Source of the DNA: Treponema sp. UBA3870
GTDB taxonomy: Bacteria > Spirochaetota > Spirochaetia > Treponematales > Treponemataceae
DNA length: 13,833 nucleotides
Assembly (NCBI GenBank): GCA_002392275.1
Contig: DGGQ01000175.1
Span: forward strand, 1-13,833
Reading direction: 5' to 3'
Under the pieces are notes generated by a model. It ran no database searches. It saw only the letters and a list, made by a program, of their open reading frames with translations, and was not told where the DNA came from. This document shows positions 5,458-11,684 of the stretch, in pieces; position 1 is the first letter of the stretch; each line of letters opens with the position of its first letter. The translations under genes and the position numbers were made by a program.

Positions 5458-8244
5458 ATGGATTTTCAAAAGTATTTTCGCCCGACACAGCGCATGAGCA
5501 AAAAGTGGCTTGTCCTATTGGCAATGGCAGTTCTGAGCCTTGCAGGATGCTTTTCGACCGCATTTCCAGAGGGAATCTACATTACGGATTTCGAGAACCA
5601 GCTTGATTTTGAGAAGACCAAGCCGCCGAAAGACAAGGAGATTCCGCTCACAATCAAGTATTTCAACGACCCGGAGGCAACCATAGATTGCGCGGACCTG
5701 AATCTGGATAACTTCACCGAAGCAAAACAGGATTTCCACCCCGGATTCTACAAGGGGGTTCTGTGGATTAACGTGGAATTCCCGGACACGCAGGCGGACA
5801 ACGGACAATACTACAACCTTGGGTTCGGACTAAAACGCTTCAACTACGCGGATGTTTTCAGGTACAGCCCGGACGAAGGAAAATGGATTTTTATGGGAAG
5901 GACAGGTTCCAACCTTGACCGCAGCCAGATTACCTACGCGACATGGATTCCGAGCATACTGATTGACGAGACAGCCTTTCCAAAAGAGGAAATCCACACG
6001 GTAAGAATCAGGATGATTTCATACAATGGCAGCGCGGTTTCGCTAAAAATGTTTCCGTCAAGCACATTCGACCATGAGGAAAGGTTCATTATCCTTTTCA
6101 ACGCATTTTTTATCGCGCTTTCGGTCGCACTCTTCCTTTTGATTCTGTTTCTCGGAATCTTCATAAAAGACAAGCTATATATAATTATAGGTATAATTAC
6201 AGGCGCGCTTTATCTTGTGACAATCTGCCTACGTGGACTGGAGCCTTCGAACAGCCTGAGCCTAATCAGAAACGGGGCCAACCTTTTCATACCTGAATAT
6301 TTCATCAACATAGCGAACGCCTTCACCAGCACCCTGATTTTTGTCTACATAATCAACGACTGCAAGCGGCCAAAAAAATATCCGGCACTGTTTTTCGCAA
6401 ACCTCGCTACAATCTGCCTCATGTTTGCAATAGTTTTCACGGGGGAAAGTCCCAAGCTGATTTTCATCGCCGTGAACATGGGAACCCTTGTCTGCTGCGT
6501 CACCCTGATTATAATGTGGGCAAAAAATCTACGCTCGGGGCGAGGGGCATCCTACACAATACTCGACGCATGGGTTCTGGCAATATCCGCGTACATGCTG
6601 ATGCGTCTGGTTGATTTTATCGGTGTGATGGGCGGTCACTCACTGAAAATCGCCGACCTGAAATTCTTTATGCCGGAGAACATCATTTTCTTCTTTATGA
6701 CAATCCCAGCCCTGACCATAAGCGGAAGACGCTACAAGGACAAGATTGCGGCAATGGACCAAAAACTGCGGGAGAAGGACGAAGAAAACTCCATCATACG
6801 GGAGAGGCTGGAACTCAGGCGCAAGGTGGACAAAATCCTCATTACATCCCAGAACTCAACCCGCAACATGATTCTTATGCAGAAAAACGAAAACAGGTAC
6901 AGGGAAAAGGACGAAAAATCAAGCTCCTTCATGATTATGTCGCTGGACCAGGGACTGAACCTTCTTGCCATGGAATCAATCGTGGACTCAGGAGTACCTG
7001 CGGACGCACAGGCTGTGACACCGGGAGAGCTACTCGCCAGCTGCGTGAACCTTTTCGGAAGCATGGCGCAGAGAAAAAACATTTCCATAAAGGCAAAAAT
7101 GGACGGCCTCGAAAACAAGAGCATACTAATCAACCGGGAAGTGCTGAAGTTTTTCTTCTCCAGCATGCTGATTAACACAACGAAGCTGTGCGTGGAAAGC
7201 TCCAAACTTGCCGTCACACTGAAACTTGAAGGCGAAAATCTAGACTTCCAGATTAAGACCACGACAGATTCCGAGCTGCACATTATGACAAAAAAGGTCC
7301 TTGAAAATTTCGGTCAGGACGATTTTCTTGGATTCTCCCTGCTGGAAAAAGTTCTGGAATGTTACGGAAGCCGCTTTGTTGTTGAGGACATTGGAACGGG
7401 CTACCTGTTTTCGTTCAGACTGAATGTGGTCTCGGGCGAAGTGTCAGACAAGGGGATGAGCCTAATCAGCGAGTACAAAAAGGACGCAAAGATTGTGCCG
7501 AAGCCTCTCGACGCTCTCCTTTCAATAGAGGGCAAGGCCCCGTCAATCCTTTTTGCCATTGCCGACGACCTTTCCAGAAAACTCACCGAAGATTTTCTCA
7601 ACAGCCACTGCCATCTCTACACTGTGGATTCGGGCGACCAGGCCTTCAAGATGCTCCAGACCGCGCACGCACTCGGGAACAGGCTCCCGGACATAATCAT
7701 AAGCGACTACATTTTGCCAACAGTAAGCGGAATGGAATTTTTCAGGAAATGCAACAGCGAGCCATACCTTAGGGACATACCCTTTGTGTTCATTCTTCCG
7801 CCGTCGGATTCGGACAAAATCGACAACCTAATGGCACTTGGAGCCACGGACTGCATAATCGCTCCATTCACAATGAAACGCATACTCCGCGCAATCTACT
7901 CGATTTACTCAATGTCGCACAAAATCCGGCGCTCAGTTGTCGAACAGGTGAACAAGGTGCTCATGGGGGAGGGGCCGCTGATTTCGCCACAAAAAATCCC
8001 GATGGACCAGAATACGGACGAGCAGAATCTTTCCCTCACAAGCTCCCAGTCCGCCGTTTTTGCGCAGAACGCACTTTCCTCACGCGAAAAACAGATTGCC
8101 ATGCTGATTTCCGAGGGACTCACCGACAAGGAGATTGCCGAAAAACTGAACATATCGCTTGGAACCGTCACTACGCACAACAAAAAGATTTTCAAAAAAA
8201 TGGATGTCCACAGCCGTATTGAGTTAGTGAACAAAGTCAGATAG
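5458..8244 (+). CDS. Membrane-tethered hybrid regulator: lipoprotein signal, 7TM-DISM, degenerate kinase and receiver, LuxR HTH
   Basis: A 928-residue protein (916 if the ATG at 5494 is used). Order, numbered from 5458: signal sequence with lipobox LSLAGC (Cys31; Cys19 from 5494); periplasmic beta-rich domain about 32-208 resembling 7TMR-DISM extracellular domains; seven hydrophobic segments about 209-236, 240-259, 276-299, 308-328, 333-356, 367-390 and 403-421; coiled coil about 422-487; HATPase_c-like region about 522-657; receiver-like domain about 696-817; LuxR-type HTH 873-928 (LSSREKQIAMLISEGLTDKEIAEKL onward). The kinase part keeps an N-box-like SSMLINTTKL and a GFSLLEKVLE...GTGYLFSF end, but I see no phospho-accepting His and no DxGxG box. 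The receiver keeps the acidic pair (Asp703/704) and Asp750 in IISDYILP, but the Thr/Ser position is Pro781 and the conserved Lys is Ala802. It heads an operon, 19 bases before aroC. Likely role: a membrane-bound transcription factor responding to a periplasmic signal; its targets are unknown. Confidence 0.85.
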   Translation: MDFQKYFRPTQRMSKKWLVLLAMAVLSLAGCFSTAFPEGIYITDFENQLDFEKTKPPKDKEIPLTIKYFNDPEATIDCADLNLDNFTEAKQDFHPGFYKGVLWINVEFPDTQADNGQYYNLGFGLKRFNYADVFRYSPDEGKWIFMGRTGSNLDRSQITYATWIPSILIDETAFPKEEIHTVRIRMISYNGSAVSLKMFPSSTFDHEERFIILFNAFFIALSVALFLLILFLGIFIKDKLYIIIGIITGALYLVTICLRGLEPSNSLSLIRNGANLFIPEYFINIANAFTSTLIFVYIINDCKRPKKYPALFFANLATICLMFAIVFTGESPKLIFIAVNMGTLVCCVTLIIMWAKNLRSGRGASYTILDAWVLAISAYMLMRLVDFIGVMGGHSLKIADLKFFMPENIIFFFMTIPALTISGRRYKDKIAAMDQKLREKDEENSIIRERLELRRKVDKILITSQNSTRNMILMQKNENRYREKDEKSSSFMIMSLDQGLNLLAMESIVDSGVPADAQAVTPGELLASCVNLFGSMAQRKNISIKAKMDGLENKSILINREVLKFFFSSMLINTTKLCVESSKLAVTLKLEGENLDFQIKTTTDSELHIMTKKVLENFGQDDFLGFSLLEKVLECYGSRFVVEDIGTGYLFSFRLNVVSGEVSDKGMSLISEYKKDAKIVPKPLDALLSIEGKAPSILFAIADDLSRKLTEDFLNSHCHLYTVDSGDQAFKMLQTAHALGNRLPDIIISDYILPTVSGMEFFRKCNSEPYLRDIPFVFILPPSDSDKIDNLMALGATDCIIAPFTMKRILRAIYSIYSMSHKIRRSVVEQVNKVLMGEGPLISPQKIPMDQNTDEQNLSLTSSQSAVFAQNALSSREKQIAMLISEGLTDKEIAEKLNISLGTVTTHNKKIFKKMDVHSRIELVNKVR

Positions 8245-8263
8245 AATTGAAACAGGAGATATT

Positions 8264-9367
8264 ATGTCAGGAAACACTTTCGGCACTTTATTCAGGGTGA
8301 CAACTTTTGGTGAAAGCCACGGTGAGGCACTGGGCTGCATTGTTGACGGATGCCCCGCTGGTATTGATATTGACGCAGATTTTATTCAGAAGCAGATGGA
8401 CAGAAGAAAACCGGGCGCAAAACAGGTAGACTCATCTGGAAAGGAGATTTTCAACGCGGCTGTCACATCAAGGAGCGAGGCCGACAGAGCGGAAATCCTT
8501 AGCGGAATCTTCGAGGGAAAATCAACAGGAACACCGATTGCCATAATGATTCGGAACACAAGCCAAAAGTCGAAGGACTACAGCAATATAATGAATCTTT
8601 TCCGACCAGGGCATGCGGACTACAGCTACCAGATGAAATACGGGACAAGGGACTACAGGGGCGGCGGTCGTTCAAGCGGACGGGAAACTTCGGCAAGGGT
8701 CGCGGCAGGAGCAATCGCACAGCTTTTTTTGAGAATGAACGGAATCAGCGTGAGGGCATACACAAAAAGAGCCGCCGGAATTGAAATCCACTCCGTCGAT
8801 TTTGATGAAATTGAAAACAACACAATGCGTTCCCCCGACAGGAGCGCGGCAATCAAGATGCAGAAAAAAATTGAGGAGCTTCGCAGGCAGGGAAATTCTG
8901 CGGGCGGCATAGTCGAGTGCGTCATAAGCGGAGTACCGGCGGGACTTGGGGAGCCTATCTTTGACAAAATGGATGCCCTGATTGCCCAGGCCATGCTTTC
9001 GATTGGAGCGGTCAAGGGAATTGAATTCGGTAACGGTTTTGATTGCGCGGATTCGACGGGAGCGGACAACAACGACCAAATGAGAGCAGGTCCAAACTCC
9101 ACCCCGATTTTTTTAACGAACAACGCCGGCGGAATTCTTGGTGGAATCACAAGGGGAGACGAAATAAAATTCCGTGTGGCGGTGAAGCCAGTGCCAAGCA
9201 TTTTCACAAAACAAAAAACGCTTGACATCAACATGGAAGAGGCGGAGATTGAGATTGAGGGACGGCATGATGTGTGCCTTTGCCCAAGGATTGTCCCGGT
9301 GGTCGAGGCCATGTCCGCAATAACTGTCGCGGATTTGCTTCTGAGGAACAGAGCCTCAAGGGCGTAG
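8264..9367 (+). CDS. aroC: Chorismate synthase
   Basis: A 367-residue FMN-dependent enzyme converting 5-enolpyruvylshikimate-3-phosphate to chorismate, the last shikimate step before aromatic amino acids, folate and quinones. The first signature is TTFGESHGEALGCIVDGCPA (residues 13-32), the second is RPGHADYSY then GGGRSSGRETSARVAAGA (114-150), and the third block is GRHDVCLCPRIVPVVEAM near the C-terminus. There Val337 stands where the family usually has Pro (GRHDP), a small deviation. The MRAGPNSTPIF and NNAGGILGG motifs are present. Start: AGGAG seven bases upstream of the ATG. It lies 19 bases after the membrane regulator and 8 bases before the carboxypeptidase, so it is the middle gene of one operon. 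No other shikimate gene is in the window. Confidence 0.97.
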   Translation: MSGNTFGTLFRVTTFGESHGEALGCIVDGCPAGIDIDADFIQKQMDRRKPGAKQVDSSGKEIFNAAVTSRSEADRAEILSGIFEGKSTGTPIAIMIRNTSQKSKDYSNIMNLFRPGHADYSYQMKYGTRDYRGGGRSSGRETSARVAAGAIAQLFLRMNGISVRAYTKRAAGIEIHSVDFDEIENNTMRSPDRSAAIKMQKKIEELRRQGNSAGGIVECVISGVPAGLGEPIFDKMDALIAQAMLSIGAVKGIEFGNGFDCADSTGADNNDQMRAGPNSTPIFLTNNAGGILGGITRGDEIKFRVAVKPVPSIFTKQKTLDINMEEAEIEIEGRHDVCLCPRIVPVVEAMSAITVADLLLRNRASRA

Positions 9368-9375
9368 GGGGGAAA

Positions 9376-10836
9376 ATGGATTCAAGAAAAAATTTCCGGA
9401 AAAATCAAAACGGAAACAGGAGCTGGAATCAAGGCGCGGGTCAAAATAAAAAACGTGGAGGCGCAATCAAAAAGATTCTCCCAATCATACTTTTGCTCCT
9501 CGCATATTTTTTATACGCCCTTGTGAACGCAAAAAAAACAATCCACCCGGAGGAGCTTGGAAAAAGGACGGACGCACAGGAGACTGCCCTTGAAAAAAAA
9601 CTTGACCAAAAATACCCGGAGCGTACATCCGTTGTTCTAACTGGAAACCCATTCGCGGCGGATACCGACGACATTGATTTGAATGCGGAGAGCGCGATTC
9701 TGATTGACACGACCACCGGCGAAATCATCTACGAAAAGGATGCTGACGAGCAGATTCCACCGGCCTCCATGACAAAAATTGTCGAGATGTACGTTGTTTT
9801 CGACGCGATTGAAAAGGGTCTTGCCTCGATGGACGACATAGTTCCTCTTCCACCCGAAAGCTGGGAAATCAACATACCATGGGACGCAAGCCGTATGCAC
9901 CTTGCAAAAGGACAGACAGTCACTCTTAGGGAGCTTCTTCTTGGACTTGCAATCTGTAGTGGAAACGATGCCTCAATAGCGGTCGCAAATTATATAAGCG
10001 GCAGCATGGAGGATTTCGTCATGGAAATGAACAAAGCCGTCGCGAGCATGGGACTTACAAAAACGGTGTTCGTCGAATCAAGCGGATACAGCGAGGAAAA
10101 TCTTACAACGGCAAGAGAGTTCGCAACATTCGCGCGCCAATACATCAAGCGTTTCCCGAAAGCGCTGGAGCAGTTCCATTCGCAAAAGGAAATCCGCTAT
10201 CCGCTGAAGAACAACGTGCCGGAAGGAACCGAACCAGAGACATACAGACAGCAGAACACAAACAAGCTTCTTGATGAGATTGCTGGATGCGATGGACTCA
10301 AGACCGGCTACATTGACGAAAGCGGCTACAACATATCCGTGACGGCACAACGCAACGGGGTCAGGTTTCTTTCGGTAACAATGGGCGGACCTGGAGACAG
10401 CCTCATAATCGGAAACAGGTACAGGGTGGCGGACAACAAGGAGCTTTTTGATTTCGCCTTCGACAATTTCACGGACTACCATGTTCCTAAAAATTCCGAG
10501 ACGCATGAATACACTGTCGGAGTCTTTGGTGCAAAGGAAAAATCCGTGAAGCTGGTTCCCGCCATGGACGAAACATTCACCGTTCCAATGACGATTGCTT
10601 CCCAGGATGGCTCCGAGGAGGTCTCAATGATTACGACGCAGGTTTCAATTCCCAAATACATCTACGGTGGCGCGGAATGTGGCGCAAAGTATGGAGAGAT
10701 AACCTACTTTCTTAACGGGAAGCCTTTCAGGACCCTACCTCTTGTCGCGGACCGAAATGTGGAAAAGGGAAACATATTCCAGCGTTTCATAGGAAAGTCC
10801 TCCGCAATAGTCGCGGACATCTTTAGGAGCCTGTAG
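9376..10836 (+). CDS. D-alanyl-D-alanine carboxypeptidase (peptidase S11, PBP5-like)
   Basis: A 486-residue penicillin-binding serine peptidase that removes the terminal D-Ala from peptidoglycan stem pentapeptides in the periplasm. Catalytic motifs: Ser131-Met-Thr-Lys134 (SxxK) in PPASMTKIVEMY; Ser195-Gly-Asn197 (SxN) in AICSGNDASIA; Lys309-Thr-Gly311 (KTG) in GLKTGYIDESGY. Instead of a cleavable signal it has a basic, Asn/Gln-rich cytoplasmic tail of about 30 residues, then a membrane anchor (ILPIILLLLAYFLYALV) and a charged linker. After the catalytic domain a beta-rich region (about 360-455) fits the PBP5 C-terminal domain, and the tail NIFQRFIGKSSAIVADIFRS could be an amphipathic helix. 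Start: the AGGGGGG run just before the ATG at 9376, eight bases after the aroC stop; the frame is open further upstream but overlaps aroC. The exact dac paralogue cannot be named. Confidence 0.92.
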   Translation: MDSRKNFRKNQNGNRSWNQGAGQNKKRGGAIKKILPIILLLLAYFLYALVNAKKTIHPEELGKRTDAQETALEKKLDQKYPERTSVVLTGNPFAADTDDIDLNAESAILIDTTTGEIIYEKDADEQIPPASMTKIVEMYVVFDAIEKGLASMDDIVPLPPESWEINIPWDASRMHLAKGQTVTLRELLLGLAICSGNDASIAVANYISGSMEDFVMEMNKAVASMGLTKTVFVESSGYSEENLTTAREFATFARQYIKRFPKALEQFHSQKEIRYPLKNNVPEGTEPETYRQQNTNKLLDEIAGCDGLKTGYIDESGYNISVTAQRNGVRFLSVTMGGPGDSLIIGNRYRVADNKELFDFAFDNFTDYHVPKNSETHEYTVGVFGAKEKSVKLVPAMDETFTVPMTIASQDGSEEVSMITTQVSIPKYIYGGAECGAKYGEITYFLNGKPFRTLPLVADRNVEKGNIFQRFIGKSSAIVADIFRSL

Positions 10837-10857
10837 ATTTTTCGTATCGATGTCTCA

Positions 10858-10896
10858 GGAAACACTGGATAATCCGAATGAGGGTTATTCAGTGTC
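10858..10896 (+). repeat. Hairpin repeat, copy A, downstream of the carboxypeptidase
   Basis: This element begins GGAAACACTGGATAATCC, 21 bases after the stop of the preceding gene. It contains a 14-bp stem, ACACTGGATAATCC (10862-10875) against GGGTTATTCAGTGT (10882-10895), with loop GAATGA. Two of the pairs are G-U only when read in plus-strand RNA, so selection seems to act on the plus transcript. No T-run follows. A diverged copy lies after the U32 gene on the other strand. It may be a 3' stability hairpin or a mobile palindromic repeat. Confidence 0.75.
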
Positions 10897-10943
10897 AACC
10901 TTAATGTCCTCCCGAAAAAACTTTAAAAAAATTTGCAGATTTT

Positions 10944-10979
10944 TTTACATTTCTGATTTTCACGGCATATATATATTAT
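10944..10979 (+). promoter_or_regulatory. Probable ssb promoter
   Basis: TTTACA (10944-10949), an 18-base spacer and TATATA (10968-10973); an alternative -10 is TATTAT (10974-10979). It is flanked by A/T-rich DNA. The predicted 5' leader of about 70 bases contains a short G/C-rich stretch (GGCGCCCCGCCG) and ends in a good ribosome-binding site. Confidence 0.45.
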
Positions 10980-11049
10980 GCAGGGCAAAAAGACGGAAGG
11001 CGCCCCGCCGCACTGCAAAAAAAAGTTTTATACGTGGAGGAATTATTTT

Positions 11050-11487
11050 ATGAACGGTATCAACCAGATTATCATTGAGGGCAATGTCGTACGCCAGCCA
11101 GAAAAAAGACAGGGACTAAGTTTTAGCGTCTGCTCGTTTCCTATTGCCGTGAACAGGGCTGTGAGGACTGCGGATGGAAAAACGTCTGACGAGGTTTCAT
11201 TTTTTGATGTGGACGCGTTCGGGAACATAGCGGAATCTACATGCAAATACGCCACCAAGGGACGTGGCATAAGAATTGTCGGACACCTAAAGCAGAACAG
11301 ATGGAAGGACGAGTCGGGAAAATCACACAGCAAGACCAAAATCATTGCGGAACATATAGACTACAAGCCCGTCTACAAAAAGAACAGCGAAAACCAGTCA
11401 CAGCATGAGGGGCGGCAGGACATGGCTCTTCTACAAGAAGCGGCAGAGGCGGCAATGCAGGAGACCGAGGAGGCCATGACCTTCTAG
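11050..11487 (+). CDS. ssb: Single-stranded DNA-binding protein
   Basis: A 145-residue SSB that coats single-stranded DNA in replication, recombination and repair. The OB fold spans about residues 3-107: NQIIIEGNVVRQPEKR opens the domain; SFFDVDAFGNIAE is the typical strand-4 block; GIRIVGHLKQNRWKDESGK carries the aromatic Trp85 that stacks on DNA. A short Gln/Glu-rich linker leads to an acidic C-terminal tip ending EEAMTF. The tip keeps the final Phe and acidic charge needed for partner binding, but not the canonical DDDIPF. Start: GGAGG about ten bases upstream of the ATG at 11050; an in-frame ATG at 10978 lies in the predicted promoter/leader and would add a basic, non-homologous stretch. 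It is a single gene with its own promoter. Confidence 0.93.
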   Translation: MNGINQIIIEGNVVRQPEKRQGLSFSVCSFPIAVNRAVRTADGKTSDEVSFFDVDAFGNIAESTCKYATKGRGIRIVGHLKQNRWKDESGKSHSKTKIIAEHIDYKPVYKKNSENQSQHEGRQDMALLQEAAEAAMQETEEAMTF

Positions 11488-11521
11488 GACTTTCCAAAAT
11501 CCAAAGCAGACGGACGGTGAA

Positions 11522-11561
11522 GGGACAGTGGCTTTTATCAAAAAATGCGCGCTGTCTCTTT
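11522..11561 (+). terminator. Possible terminator after ssb
   Basis: GGGACAGTG (11522-11530) pairs with CGCTGTCTC (11550-11558) as nine pairs including two G-U. The loop is 19 bases, and the stem is followed only by a short TTTAT. It is placed 34 bases after the ssb stop. The weak U-tail keeps confidence moderate. The rest of the gap to 11683 holds nothing else I recognise apart from the hairpin repeat at its right end. Confidence 0.45.
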
Positions 11562-11644
11562 ATCGAACGGCTACCGGAAATCTTTTTCCTATAAGTGCCT
11601 CCTAGACCTTAGAATCATATCCCTATGGAAATACTGATTAACAC

Positions 11645-11684
11645 GGGAATCATTAATCCGCATTCGGATTATTCAATGTTTCCC
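11645..11684 (-). repeat. Hairpin repeat, copy B, downstream of the U32 gene
   Basis: On the minus strand this element begins GGAAACATTGAATAATCC directly after the stop codon of the U32 gene. It matches copy A (10858-10896) at 26 of the first 30 positions and keeps its core AATAATCCGAATG-like block. Its own stem is TAATCCG/CGGATTA with loop AATG, closed outside by GGGAA/TTCCC, which uses the G of the TAG stop. It has the same orientation relative to its gene as copy A. No U-run follows. Confidence 0.7.

Noticed and set aside
8653..9312. A long minus-strand frame opposite aroC
   Set aside because: It is a shadow of the aroC codon pattern, with no domain and a clear real gene on the other strand.
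10978..11049. An upstream ATG for ssb at 10978
   Set aside because: It overlaps the predicted -10 region, and the added residues are not SSB-like. The ATG at 11050 has the ribosome-binding site.
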